Shown in pieces: positions 47,515-56,060 of a stretch of DNA of 64,000 nucleotides. Source of the DNA: Nonomuraea sp. NEAU-A123 (lineage in GTDB: Bacteria; Actinomycetota; Actinomycetes; Streptosporangiales; Streptosporangiaceae); NCBI RefSeq assembly GCF_018603905.1, contig NZ_JAHFZZ010000001.1, positions 558,001-622,000 on the forward strand, written 5' to 3'. The translations under genes and the position numbers were made by a program. Under the pieces are notes generated by a model. The model had not been told where the DNA came from and did not search any database. It saw only the letters and a list, made by a program, of their open reading frames with translations. Every line of letters starts with the position of its first letter. Position 1 is the stretch's first letter.

Positions 47515-50415
47515 TCAGCGGCTCGTGTAGTGGCCCAGATCGCGCTCGACCTGGGCCGCTTCGTCGGTGTGACCTGCCTGCTTCAGCAACTCCAGCCGGC
47601 CGCGCAGTACGTCGCCCAGCATGGCGCCAAGATCCCCGTCACCGGTGCTGTCGCGGGTCAGCAGCAGTCCGCGTAACAACCGGTCGGCCGTGCGCAGCGC
47701 GTCCTCCGCCGCCTCGTGGTGGCCCAGCTCCGTCCGGCAGAAGCCGAGCTGAGCGTGGGCCACGGCGCTGAGCAGATCGTCCTCGATCACCTGGGTACCC
47801 CGATGCAGCACGACGCTGGCCTCCAGCGCCCGCCCCGCCTCGATCAACGCGTCCCCGAGCATGAGCATCCCCTTGGCCAGCTGCCCCTTCAGAACCGGAT
47901 CGCCGGCCGCGAAACGTTCCAGCGCCGCCACCGCCTCACCCAACGGCCGCACCGAGTCGGCGTGCCTGCCCTGCAGGGCGAGGGCGGCGCCCAGCGACAT
48001 CCCGGCCACGGCCCGCCCGGTATGCACCCCGGCCGCGTCAACCCCCTCAGCCAGCAGCCCGTCGTAGACGGCGACGGCCTCCCTGGCGTAGCCGATGGCC
48101 TCATCCGTCCTGCCGTCCGCCAGCAGGCCGTCCACCAGCACGGTCGCCGCCTCGGCCGCCAGCAGGAGCCGGGCCGGGGTGGGCGGGAGCTTCTGGAAGG
48201 TGTTCACGGCCTGGGTCAGGTGGACCATGGCCTCCTGCTGCCTGCCATACCCGTGCAAGACCATCCCCCGCAGCTGAGCGGCCCTCGCTTGGACAGGAAG
48301 CAACGCGACCCGCGCCCGCTGCTGCTCGGCCTGTGACCAGGTGATGGCCTCCAGCGCGTCGCGCGGCCGATCGAGCGCGGCCAGCGTCGCGCCCAGCACC
48401 GCGTACGTCATGGCCGCGACAACCGGCTCGTCCAGCTCGTCACAGAGATCGGCGGCCCGCTCGACATGCGCCAGAGCTTCAACGCTCCGATGCCGCCCAA
48501 GCAACGCACGGGCGTAGACGCACAGGGACCGCACCAGCATGCCGCGTTCTTCGTCCTCAACGGCGTCGCCCAGCAGGTCGATGGCCTGCTCAACGGACGC
48601 CGTCCCGGGCCGCCCCAACTCGTACTCCAGATCTCCCAGCACCCCCAGCGCGAGCCCGAGCCGACCTCGATAGCGATCGGGATGGACCGCGGCCAACCTC
48701 CGGAACACCCGAACGCCCAACTCCGCCCCGGCCACCTCACTGTCACCCGCCGCCACCGCTCCACGGACGAACGCGTCGAGGCACTCACCCAGCGACTCGT
48801 ACAGGTCACTCCACCCACTCAGCGGCGCCCGCTCCTCGGCCACCTCAAGCGCCTCGACAGCGGAGACCAGATACGGCACAACCTCCTCGAACCGCCCGTC
48901 AACACCCTCTGCCTGCTCGTACGGAAGGGTGGCGGCGAAGATCTCGGCCGCCTCCGCCGAAGCCTCCTGGGCCTCGCCCACTCTGCCCACTGCCACCAGC
49001 CACACCGTCACCTCGACCAGCGCACCGGCCAGGGCGATCCGGTCGCCGCCGGCCCGCAGATGCCCGACCCGGAGCTCGGCCAGCGTCGCCTGCGATCGGA
49101 GCGCAGCATCAAGCTGATCACCGAGGCGGGATCGGATCGCGGTGCCGTGCTCGTCGCCGACCCCCGCGGACGGCTCAGCCGCCGCCTCCAGCAGGTCGCC
49201 GAGCCGACCGGTGAGCAGCGACCGCAGCGCCGAACGTACGGCAGGCCGCTCGCTCGACAGCCGTAAGACGTCCAGCATCTGCACCAGGTGCCCGGCCGTC
49301 CTGGCGGGATGGTCGTATATGGCCAGTACCAGCGCGGCGAGGCCCTCGGTCTCGGCCAGAAGCTGCTCAGCCACGACCTCCGGCCCCAGAGGCGCCAGCC
49401 CAGCCTCAGTACCTCCAGGACCGACGGGCGGCAGGGGCGAGGAGGTGCCTGGGAAAAGCCTGGTCAGCCAGTCGCCCAGGGCCAGTCTGCGGTCATGGGC
49501 CTGGGGCACCGCCGACAGCAGTTCGTGCAGCTCTTCGCGGGTAGGCGTGGTGAGCGTGACCAGAGCCACCGCCTGCCGGGCCGTCGCGGCGTCCACCGGC
49601 TCGTGCCCGTCCGGCCATACCGTCATCCACTGGTCCAGCTCGTACATCAGGAACCGGCTGAGCAACTCCCCGTCCGCCGCGACGTCGTCCCCCCGCAGCC
49701 GCATCAAGGCAGCCAACTGTAACCGCAGCGGATCGTCATACCCCGGATCACCGACATCGGGCAGAACAGCCCGGGGCGGTGCGAATGCCCGCATGGCCGC
49801 CGCCGCGTGCGCGACACGCTCGGCGGCCGTCAGCGGACGGCGGCCGAGCTGGACGGTGATGGGGAGCAGCCCTTCCGACGGGTCGGCTGCCATGCACAGG
49901 CGTCGCCACCACTCGCCGTCGGTGGATTCGCGGGTGAGCAGCAGGATCCTGACCCGGGGACGGTGCCTCTGGCCGGCCAGGTGCCGGACGAGCTCGCCGA
50001 TGGCCGCCGCCGACGGTTCCGGGTGGTCGAGGGCGAGGAGGGTGGGGCGGAGTACGTCGAGGCCGGTGGCGCGGCGCGGGTCGGGGAGGAAACCGGCTTC
50101 CCATCCGACCGCCGTGAGTTCGGTGCAGAGTTCGCCTGCCAGCCGGGTCTTGCCCATGCCGCCCGCGCCCGTCAGCACCGCGATCGACAGCGGGCTCGGG
50201 TTGTCGGCCCAGGCGCGCAGGGCCGCCCGTTCCTCGTCGCGGCCCAGGAAGGGGACGACCGCGTGGTCCGGCGTCAGCAGCGGCCAGTCGGGGCAGTCGG
50301 GCGGCAGCGGTTCGCGGGCGGGCAGCAGCAGGCTCGACAGGGGGAGCAGGCCGTCGTGACCTGCGTAGACCTCGACAAAGCACTCGGCCCCGAGGCGGTG
50401 CGATGGCCTGTCCAT
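47515..50415 (-). CDS. STAND-type NTPase with TPR repeats
   Basis: A 966-residue protein. An N-terminal segment of about 55 residues is followed by an NTPase with Walker A GAGGMGKT (83-90), the Walker B-like stretch RPTLLALDHP, RVRILLLTREST (sensor-like Arg) and a helical winged region. The C-terminal 550 residues are helical repeats with TPR character (for example MTYAVLGATLAALDRPRDALEAITWSQ, ALALQGRHADSVRPLGEAVAALERF). There is no DNA-binding domain, unlike the SARP proteins, and no recognisable effector domain at either end. STAND NTPases serve in signalling, apoptosis-like and anti-phage systems; nothing here identifies which. Confidence 0.8.
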   Translation of the reverse strand: MDRPSHRLGAECFVEVYAGHDGLLPLSSLLLPAREPLPPDCPDWPLLTPDHAVVPFLGRDEERAALRAWADNPSPLSIAVLTGAGGMGKTRLAGELCTELTAVGWEAGFLPDPRRATGLDVLRPTLLALDHPEPSAAAIGELVRHLAGQRHRPRVRILLLTRESTDGEWWRRLCMAADPSEGLLPITVQLGRRPLTAAERVAHAAAAMRAFAPPRAVLPDVGDPGYDDPLRLQLAALMRLRGDDVAADGELLSRFLMYELDQWMTVWPDGHEPVDAATARQAVALVTLTTPTREELHELLSAVPQAHDRRLALGDWLTRLFPGTSSPLPPVGPGGTEAGLAPLGPEVVAEQLLAETEGLAALVLAIYDHPARTAGHLVQMLDVLRLSSERPAVRSALRSLLTGRLGDLLEAAAEPSAGVGDEHGTAIRSRLGDQLDAALRSQATLAELRVGHLRAGGDRIALAGALVEVTVWLVAVGRVGEAQEASAEAAEIFAATLPYEQAEGVDGRFEEVVPYLVSAVEALEVAEERAPLSGWSDLYESLGECLDAFVRGAVAAGDSEVAGAELGVRVFRRLAAVHPDRYRGRLGLALGVLGDLEYELGRPGTASVEQAIDLLGDAVEDEERGMLVRSLCVYARALLGRHRSVEALAHVERAADLCDELDEPVVAAMTYAVLGATLAALDRPRDALEAITWSQAEQQRARVALLPVQARAAQLRGMVLHGYGRQQEAMVHLTQAVNTFQKLPPTPARLLLAAEAATVLVDGLLADGRTDEAIGYAREAVAVYDGLLAEGVDAAGVHTGRAVAGMSLGAALALQGRHADSVRPLGEAVAALERFAAGDPVLKGQLAKGMLMLGDALIEAGRALEASVVLHRGTQVIEDDLLSAVAHAQLGFCRTELGHHEAAEDALRTADRLLRGLLLTRDSTGDGDLGAMLGDVLRGRLELLKQAGHTDEAAQVERDLGHYTSR

Positions 50416-50515
50416 GGGGCCCGCCTAGTCGCTACGTCCCGATGTGTCGTCCTCGACGAGGGTGCCACCACTATCGCATCAGGGATCGCCCCCGGGCAGG
50501 GAATTGCCCCGCTTG

Positions 50516-51151
50516 CTAGGCCTTCTCGCCTGTGAGCAAGGCCGCCAGGCCGAGGTAGACGAGGCCGCTGCCGATGTCGAGGCGGCGCCGCGCCCGCGTG
50601 GAGCGGCGGACCCGGCCGGCCAGGGCCGAGGAGAGCAGGGCGTATGTGCCGTCGGTGGTCATGCCGAGCGCCATCCACAGCAGTCCGAGCACCAGGATCT
50701 GCGGCGCGATCGGACCCGCCGCCGGGTCCGTGAACTGCGGCAGGAACGCCAGGAAGAAGATGGCCGTCTTGGGGTTGAGCACGTTGACCACGAACCCCTC
50801 CCAGAACATCCGCCGCCTGGAGTGCACCTCCACCTCGGCCGCTTCCTCGGCGGGGGCCCGGTTCATCAGCTTGCGCACCCCGAGCCAGACCAGGTAGACG
50901 ACGCCTCCGTACTTGATCACGGTGAACGCCGTGGCCGAGGCGGCCACCAGCGCGCTGATGCCCAGCGCCGCGGCGATCACATGCACCACCGAGCCCGTGT
51001 GGACGCCGAGCACCGAGACCAGGCCCGCCGACCTGCCTTGCGCGACGCTCCTGGTGACGATGAACAGCACCGCGGGACCCGGCACCAGGAGGAGGGCGAG
51101 GGTGGCCGCGCAGAAGAGAGCGAACGTCGCGAGATCCGGCATGTCGCTCAT
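50516..51151 (-). CDS. LysE/RhtB-family amino-acid exporter
   Basis: A 211-residue membrane protein with six predicted helices. It has the family features FALFCAATLALLLVPGPAVLFIVTRSVAQG (N-terminal PGP motif), GVHTGSVVHVIAAALG and VVNVLNPKTAIFFLAFLPQF. It exports amino acids or related small molecules. ATG 51151 begins after a 25-bp gap from the LysR gene on the same strand, so the two are probably cotranscribed. The divergent cysteine-dioxygenase-like gene hints at a sulphur-containing substrate, an inference from context. Confidence 0.92.
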   Translation of the reverse strand: MSDMPDLATFALFCAATLALLLVPGPAVLFIVTRSVAQGRSAGLVSVLGVHTGSVVHVIAAALGISALVAASATAFTVIKYGGVVYLVWLGVRKLMNRAPAEEAAEVEVHSRRRMFWEGFVVNVLNPKTAIFFLAFLPQFTDPAAGPIAPQILVLGLLWMALGMTTDGTYALLSSALAGRVRRSTRARRRLDIGSGLVYLGLAALLTGEKA

Positions 51152-51176
51152 GGTAGGCGTACGGCCCTCAGCGCGG

Positions 51177-52061
51177 TCAAAGGGGTTTCCGCGCGAACGA
51201 TCGGACGCTCTCCAGCAGAGCGGACAGCACCGCCTCGGTGGCCGGTGGGTGGGGCGGGTCGCCGTAGACCGCCGCGTACACATGCCTGGTGGACCCCGGG
51301 ATCGCGGCCACCTCCACATCCGGATGCTGGTGCGCGGAGAGCGCCAGCCCGGGCAGCATGGTCAGCCCCATGCCCGCCGCCACCAGCGCCTGCACGGCAA
51401 CGATGTCGTCGCTGGTGAAGGAGATGCGCGGCTCGAACCCGGCCTTGGCGCAGAGATCGAGCAGATGGCTACGACACCGGTCACACCCAGCGATCCAGGA
51501 ATCACCGGCATGTGATCTCAAATCCCCGGAAACGGTAGAAGACACCAGATAGCTGGGGTCGTCGAGCAGGTGGATCATCTGGATCCCCGGGTCCTCGGGC
51601 GCCGTGTCGTCGTAGCGGAACATCACCGCCACATCCACCCGTCCCGCCCGCAGCAGCCGGAGCGCCTCCGGCGGCTCGGTCTCCGTGAGCTGCAGTCGCA
51701 GCCCGGGATGCGAAGCCTCCAGCCGGGTGGCCGCCTTGGGGATGAACGTGCCCAGCGCGGACGGGAACGCGGCCAGCCGGGCCCGCCCCGAACGGAGCCC
51801 CACGTGCGCGGCGAGCTCGTCGGAGGTGGCGTCGAGGCGCCCGATGATGTCGGCCGCCCGCGCGGCGAGCAGCTTGCCGGCCTCCGTCAGCCGGATGCCG
51901 CGTCCCACGCGCTGTACGAGCTTGGCGCCGGTCTCGGCTTCGAGGCGCGCCAGGTGGTGGCTGACCGACGGCTGCGAGTAGTGCAGCTCCTTGGCGGCGG
52001 CGGTGAGCGAGCCCCTGCGCGCGACGGCGACGAGCACGCGGAGCCGTACGACATCGAGCAT
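51177..52061 (-). CDS. LysR-family transcriptional regulator
   Basis: A 294-residue LysR regulator. The N-terminal winged helix-turn-helix is VARRGSLTAAAKELHYSQPSVSHHLARLEAETG; the periplasmic-binding-protein-like effector domain runs from about 90 to 290 (RLAAFPSALGTFIPKAATRL, VMFRYDD, GLTMLPGLAL). The start is next to a perfect 7-7-7 dyad shared with the divergent cysteine-dioxygenase-like gene. The regulator probably controls itself, the exporter and the dioxygenase, with the dioxygenase substrate or product as effector. Confidence 0.93.
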   Translation of the reverse strand: MLDVVRLRVLVAVARRGSLTAAAKELHYSQPSVSHHLARLEAETGAKLVQRVGRGIRLTEAGKLLAARAADIIGRLDATSDELAAHVGLRSGRARLAAFPSALGTFIPKAATRLEASHPGLRLQLTETEPPEALRLLRAGRVDVAVMFRYDDTAPEDPGIQMIHLLDDPSYLVSSTVSGDLRSHAGDSWIAGCDRCRSHLLDLCAKAGFEPRISFTSDDIVAVQALVAAGMGLTMLPGLALSAHQHPDVEVAAIPGSTRHVYAAVYGDPPHPPATEAVLSALLESVRSFARKPL

Positions 52062-52062
52062 T

Positions 52063-52083
52063 CATCAATCATATCTATTGATG
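52063..52083. promoter_or_regulatory. Perfect LysR-type operator dyad
   Basis: CATCAAT-N7-ATTGATG, a 21-bp perfect inverted repeat containing the T-N11-A pattern of LysR sites, lies 1 bp upstream of the LysR start codon and 77 bp upstream of the divergent dioxygenase-like gene. Confidence 0.8.
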
Positions 52084-52160
52084 AGCCAAAAGACTTCTGT
52101 TGGACCTATGGATCGAAACGTAGCACGGTAGAAGGAGAGAGCGACTTTCAGGGAGACGAC

Positions 52161-52682
52161 ATGGAAACAGTCCTGATCCGGCCAGGGCTCGACGACCTCG
52201 TGTCGGATATCAGCGACATCACCGCCCGGGGTCTCGCCCCGCGGGAGACCGCGTTCGCGGTGGCGGACCTGCTCCGGCCCCGGCTGTCCAGGCTCGACCT
52301 GCTGACGCCGGCGGAACGAGTGGGATCGCCCGACACGTACGTGTCCCAGGCGCTGTACGCGAGCGACGACTTCTCCGTCGTGGCGGTCGTGTGGCGGCCG
52401 GGCCAGTTCACGGTGATTCACGACCACGTGTCGTGGTGCGCGTTCGGTGTGATCAGCGGGATCGAACACGAGACGCTCTACCGGGACATGGGAGATCACC
52501 TGCTGGAGATCGGGCAGGCCGCCAACCTGCCGGGCGAGGCGAGCGGGTTCGCGCCGCCCGGCGACATCCACAAGGTGATCAACGTGAGTGACGAGGTCGG
52601 GGTGTCGGTGCACGTGTACGGTGCCGACGTGAGCCGGCTCGGCAGCAGCGTGCGCCGGGTCTACGACCTGCCCGTCAGGTAG
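52161..52682 (+). CDS. Cysteine dioxygenase-family (cupin) thiol dioxygenase
   Basis: A 173-residue cupin of the type I cysteine dioxygenase family. The metal motif is TVIHDHVSWCAFGVISGIEHETLY (HxH plus downstream Glu), given here in its parts HDH and GIEHE; the third His lies in GDIHKVINVSDEVGVSVHVYG. It oxidises a thiol such as cysteine or 3-mercaptopropionate to a sulphinate with Fe(II) and O2. The Trp-Cys after HDH replaces the usual HDHxxxH-like context, so the substrate is unclear. GGGAG precedes the ATG. It is controlled from a LysR dyad. Confidence 0.85.
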   Translation: METVLIRPGLDDLVSDISDITARGLAPRETAFAVADLLRPRLSRLDLLTPAERVGSPDTYVSQALYASDDFSVVAVVWRPGQFTVIHDHVSWCAFGVISGIEHETLYRDMGDHLLEIGQAANLPGEASGFAPPGDIHKVINVSDEVGVSVHVYGADVSRLGSSVRRVYDLPVR

Positions 52683-52766
52683 TCCTCCAGGTGCCAGTCC
52701 CAGGCGCTGCCACCACCGCCGTGGATCAGTACAAAGGTCGTCATGTCTGTATGGACCGGTCGGCGA

Positions 52767-52792
52767 CGGGAAACTCATCGATGAGTTTCCCG
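52767..52792. promoter_or_regulatory. 26-bp perfect palindrome upstream of PPOX-family gene
   Basis: CGGGAAACTCATC followed immediately by its exact reverse complement: 13-bp arms with no spacer. It lies 47 bp upstream of the PPOX-family start and 84 bp after the dioxygenase-like stop. Flanking 8-bp direct repeats GTCTGTAT occur at 52745-52752 and 52803-52810. It may be an operator or a small insertion remnant; as a terminator it lacks a loop and T tract. Confidence 0.7.
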
Positions 52793-52839
52793 CACGCGGG
52801 TGGTCTGTATCCATGTACGCCCATCAAGGAGAAGCGATC

Positions 52840-53340
52840 ATGGAACCGATCACCGAGCTGGACGCCAGATACAGCGCCGAGAGCGCCACCGCGACCGGGT
52901 GGGCCGAGGCACGCGACACCCTGGAGCGGGCCCAGACGTTCTGGCTCGCCACCGTCCGCCCCGACGGCAGCCCGCACGTCACGACCCTGCTGGCCGTCTG
53001 GCAGGACGGCGCGCTCTGCTTCTGCACTGGCGCGGGCGAGCAGAAGGCCCGCAACCTGGAGTCCAACCAGCGCTGCACGCTCACGACCGGCACGAACTCA
53101 CTGGAAGAGGGCCTGGACGTGGTCGTGGAGGGTGTCGCGGAGCGGATCACCGACTCCGGCCGGCTCAAGCGGCTCGCCGACGCCTACGAGGTCAAGTACG
53201 GCGGCGGCTGGCGCTTCGAGGTGGGCGACGACGCCTTCCTGAACTCGGGCGGCGACCGGGCACTGGTGTTCGCGGTGACCCCGGTCAAGGCGTTCGGCTT
53301 CCGCAAGGGCCACTTCAGCCAGACCCGCTGGAGCTTCTGA
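52840..53340 (+). CDS. Pyridoxamine 5'-phosphate oxidase-family (FMN-binding split barrel) protein
   Basis: A 166-residue protein of the PPOX/F420-binding split-barrel family. It has TFWLATVRPDGSPHVTTLLAVWQDGALCFCTGAGEQKARNLESNQRCTLTTG, split into the usual strands, and FRKGHFSQTRWSF at the end. Start ATG 52840 is preferred because AAGGAG lies 9 nt upstream; an upstream in-frame ATG exists at 52813. Members bind FMN, heme or F420; many are reductases of unknown substrate. A TetR gene follows after 43 bp. Confidence 0.87.
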   Translation: MEPITELDARYSAESATATGWAEARDTLERAQTFWLATVRPDGSPHVTTLLAVWQDGALCFCTGAGEQKARNLESNQRCTLTTGTNSLEEGLDVVVEGVAERITDSGRLKRLADAYEVKYGGGWRFEVGDDAFLNSGGDRALVFAVTPVKAFGFRKGHFSQTRWSF

Positions 53341-53383
53341 GCCTGGCCGCACTGGGGCTTCCCGCACGGCTACGCTGAGCCGT

Positions 53384-53926
53384 ATGCCCGCACAGCGCCC
53401 CAGGCGGGCGGACGCGCGCCGCAATCACGACGCGGTGCTGGCCGCGGCCAGGAGACTGTTCGCCGAGCGCGGCGTGGACGCGCCGCTCGACGACGTCGCC
53501 CGCCTCGCCGGGGTCGGCAACGCCACCATGTACCGGCACTTTCCCACCCGCCAGGACCTGATCATCGCCGTGTACGCCGACGAGGTGACGGAGCTGTGCG
53601 AGAGGGGCGAGGCTCTGCTGGCGGCCGATCCGCCGGGCGACGCGCTGCACGAGTGGCTGGGCGCCTTCGTCGAACACGTAGCCGGCAAGCGCGACCTGGC
53701 GCTGGCCCTCCCACGGGACGGCTCGGCGCTGTTCGGCGAATGGCACGAGAAGATGCTGGCCACCGCATCGGCACTGCTCACCAGGGCGCAGGACGCGGGC
53801 GAGGCCCGCGCCGACCTGACCGTCCGCGAGCTGATGACCCTCGCCAACGCGATCGCCCTGACCGGCACGGGCCAGTCCGCACGGCTCCTCGACCTGCTCA
53901 GGTACGGAACCGTCGGCGAACGCTGA
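53384..53926 (+). CDS. TetR-family transcriptional regulator
   Basis: A 180-residue TetR regulator. The N-terminal helix-turn-helix reads ARRLFAERGVDAPLDDVARLAGVGNATMYRHFPTRQDLI (in consecutive elements, about 25-62), followed by a helical ligand-binding domain with SETR-like C-terminus. It is downstream of the PPOX-family gene on the same strand and may control it; the 26-bp palindrome at 52767 is a candidate target. Confidence 0.9.
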   Translation: MPAQRPRRADARRNHDAVLAAARRLFAERGVDAPLDDVARLAGVGNATMYRHFPTRQDLIIAVYADEVTELCERGEALLAADPPGDALHEWLGAFVEHVAGKRDLALALPRDGSALFGEWHEKMLATASALLTRAQDAGEARADLTVRELMTLANAIALTGTGQSARLLDLLRYGTVGER

Positions 53927-53951
53927 ACGGGCCGTAGCGGGAAAAACTGTA

Positions 53952-53974
53952 CACTTGTTGAGATCTCGCAAGTG
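53952..53974. promoter_or_regulatory. Imperfect dyad upstream of sulfotransferase gene
   Basis: CACTTG-N11-CAAGTG with an inner palindrome GAGATCTC offset by half a base step, 56 bp upstream of the sulfotransferase start and 25 bp after the TetR stop. Candidate operator or mRNA hairpin. Confidence 0.35.
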
Positions 53975-54030
53975 GTCCTTTACTCTCAGCCAGAGGCGCG
54001 CGTCAGCCGCTGGAAACGGGAGGCACGGAA

Positions 54031-54747
54031 ATGCTGAAAGTGATCGGCGCGGGTTTCCCGCGTACCGGAACCAGCTCGATGAAGGCCGCGCTGGAGCGGC
54101 TCGGATTCGGCCCCTGCTACCACATGTACGAGATCATGACCCATCCCGAACAGGTCGACCGGTGGGCGTCCATCGTCTCCGGCGAGTCGCCGGACTGGGA
54201 CCAGGTGTTCGACGGCTATCAGTCGGCGCAGGACTGGCCGGCCAGTGGCTTCTGGCGCGAGCAGGCGGCGGCCTATCCCGAAGCCAAGGTCATCCTGACC
54301 GTCCGCGACCCCCAGCGCTGGTACACCAGCATGCAGAACCTCCTCGCCAACGGCCCCCGCCGGCTCCAGAACATGGACCCGTCGGCGCTGCCACCGGCCG
54401 CGGCCAAGGTCTTCGGCGCGATGCGGAAGATGGGCCCGGTGATGGCCAAGCTCGGGCAAGACGCCTTCGGCCAGGGCTGGTCCCCCGTGGGTGGCCTGCC
54501 CGAGGAGGAGGTCGCCATCGAGGCGTACCACCGCCATGTGGCCACCGTCCAGGCGAGCCTGCCCGCCAGCCGGCTCCTGGTGTTCGACGTGCGCGAGGGG
54601 TGGGCGCCGTTGTGCGAGTTCCTGGACGTCGAGGTCCCCGCCGATGAGCCGTTCCCGCATCTCAACGACTCCGAGTCGATGCAGCGCATGCTCGAAGGGA
54701 TGATGGCCGGGGACGGCCTCCACTCGCCCTTCGGCCAGAGCCACTAG
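54031..54747 (+). CDS. Sulfotransferase family protein (P-loop, Sulfotransf_4-like)
   Basis: A 238-residue P-loop sulfotransferase. The N-terminal PAPS 5'-phosphosulphate loop is GAGFPRTGTSSMKAAL, and the 3'-phosphate motif is KVILTVRDPQRWYTSMQN. DWPASGFWREQAAAYPEAKVI and LLVFDVREGWAPLCEFL are typical of the actinobacterial family of about 230 residues. GGGAGG precedes the ATG. It transfers sulphate from PAPS to an unknown hydroxyl or amine acceptor. It is a single gene with its own upstream region. Confidence 0.88.
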   Translation: MLKVIGAGFPRTGTSSMKAALERLGFGPCYHMYEIMTHPEQVDRWASIVSGESPDWDQVFDGYQSAQDWPASGFWREQAAAYPEAKVILTVRDPQRWYTSMQNLLANGPRRLQNMDPSALPPAAAKVFGAMRKMGPVMAKLGQDAFGQGWSPVGGLPEEEVAIEAYHRHVATVQASLPASRLLVFDVREGWAPLCEFLDVEVPADEPFPHLNDSESMQRMLEGMMAGDGLHSPFGQSH

Positions 54748-54816
54748 ATCGATCGCCGCCTCCCGCCCGGCCTCCCGCTCCCAGTACCATCGGAGGCCAG
54801 CAGGAGGTGGTGATCG

Positions 54817-55413
54817 ATGTCAACCGGTGAGATCGCCCCTGACCAGGTGTGGGAGCCCGAAAGCAAGGGACAGCGCACCCGCCGCCGGATCCTGGAGGCC
54901 GCCCGCCGCACCTTCGGCGAACTCGGCTACGAACGCGCCACCATCCGCGCGATCGCGGCGGAGGCCGACGTCGACAAGTCCTCGGTCATCCAGTACTTCG
55001 GCACCAAGCAGCAGCTGTTCCGCGAGTCCCTCGACTTCGGCATCGACATCGACTCCCTGACCACCGACGACCCGGGTCGCTCCGCCGAGAACCTCCTGCG
55101 TGCCATGCTCGAACGCTGGGCCGCCGCCCCCGACAGCCCGATGGCCGTACTCCTGCGCACGAGCATGACCAGCGAGGAAGCCGCCCAGATGCTGCGCGAA
55201 CACGTGACCTCGGTGGCGATCGACCGGATCGCGCCCGGGATCCACGGGCCCGACGCGCGCCTGCGGGCCGCGCTGGCGGGCGCGGTGATGTTCGGCATCA
55301 CCGTCCACCGCCACCTGCTCCGCATGCCCGACCTGGCCGAGGCCGACCTCGACGACGTCCTCCGCCTGGCCGTACCCCTCATCCGCTCACTCCTCGACGC
55401 CGACACCGACTGA
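54817..55413 (+). CDS. TetR-family transcriptional regulator
   Basis: A 198-residue TetR regulator with helix-turn-helix RRILEAARRTFGELGYERATIRAIAAEADVDKSSVIQYFGTKQQLF (in consecutive elements, about 22-66) and a C-terminal domain resembling TetR_C of the AcrR/actinobacterial SsfR class. AGGAGG lies 9 nt before the ATG. The 3' end overlaps the convergent membrane-protein gene by 27 bp. Its targets are unknown. Confidence 0.9.
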   Translation: MSTGEIAPDQVWEPESKGQRTRRRILEAARRTFGELGYERATIRAIAAEADVDKSSVIQYFGTKQQLFRESLDFGIDIDSLTTDDPGRSAENLLRAMLERWAAAPDSPMAVLLRTSMTSEEAAQMLREHVTSVAIDRIAPGIHGPDARLRAALAGAVMFGITVHRHLLRMPDLAEADLDDVLRLAVPLIRSLLDADTD

Positions 55414-55995
55414 CCTCAGACCACGGAACAGATCGGGCCGTTGCCGGCGGACCCGGTCGCCCATCGGACCGTGTTCCCACAGCGGGTCGACGACGCCAAG
55501 AGGGATGCTCAGTTTCGGCAGTCCAATGACCGGATCGACCGGCAGCCGATCCAGATGGGATATCAACCAGCCGGGGGCGCGGGGAGAAAGCTGGTATTCA
55601 CCCCAGCCGACCACGCCGACGCATTTCCTGGTCCCGGTCCGAATGTGGGTCCCGTCGGCCCTGATGACCGTGTGAGGGCTCGGTACCCGGCTGTCCACGA
55701 CATCGATGCCCTCAATGTTCCGCCAGGCCAGACGCACACGTGACCCGTACGCGTCTGTCATCTCCACACCTTGGGCTGAGAAGCGTACGACCGTGTCAGT
55801 GACCAGCTGCCGGTATCTGGCCAGCCGTACGCCCATGGCGATCATCGTCGCCGCGGCGGCTATGACCCCCACCTCGATGTCAGAGCCCGGGATGGACCTC
55901 AGCACAAGAAATACCGGGATCAACAGCACGAGAGGGGTGCATAACCGGATAGCGGTCGAGAGAGAAAATTCGTGAACCATTCGAAATTCATCCAT
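55387..55995 (-). CDS. Two-helix membrane protein with PH-like domain
   Basis: A 202-residue protein. Two membrane helices (about 14-33 and 40-58) are followed by a cytoplasmic PH-like beta-sandwich (VVRFSAQGVEMTDAYGSRVRLAWRNIEGIDVV, described in pieces) and a C-terminal region. The look is that of bacterial PH (bPH)-domain membrane proteins of unknown function. It uses somewhat more A/T-rich codons than its neighbours near the 5' end. Its 3' end runs into the TetR gene. Confidence 0.72.
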   Translation of the reverse strand: MDEFRMVHEFSLSTAIRLCTPLVLLIPVFLVLRSIPGSDIEVGVIAAAATMIAMGVRLARYRQLVTDTVVRFSAQGVEMTDAYGSRVRLAWRNIEGIDVVDSRVPSPHTVIRADGTHIRTGTRKCVGVVGWGEYQLSPRAPGWLISHLDRLPVDPVIGLPKLSIPLGVVDPLWEHGPMGDRVRRQRPDLFRGLRSVGVGVEE

Positions 55996-56036
55996 AAACC
56001 CAAACTGCGGCCTCGGTCATACACGTGTCAATGCGG

Positions 56037-56060
56037 CGACTGACCGCCCCCCGGTCAGTC
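56037..56060 (-). terminator. Hairpin overlapping the stop codon of the NmrA-type gene
   Basis: Perfect 9-bp stem CGACTGACC / GGTCAGTCG with a 6-nt C/G loop (56037-56045 and 56052-56060). It covers the stop codon of the minus-strand gene that ends at 56055. No T tract. Confidence 0.65.

Noticed and set aside
52767..52792. Rho-independent terminator for the cysteine-dioxygenase-like gene
   Set aside because: It is a spacerless palindrome with no following T tract and lies 84 bp after the stop codon, close to the next gene's start; an operator or insertion remnant fits better.
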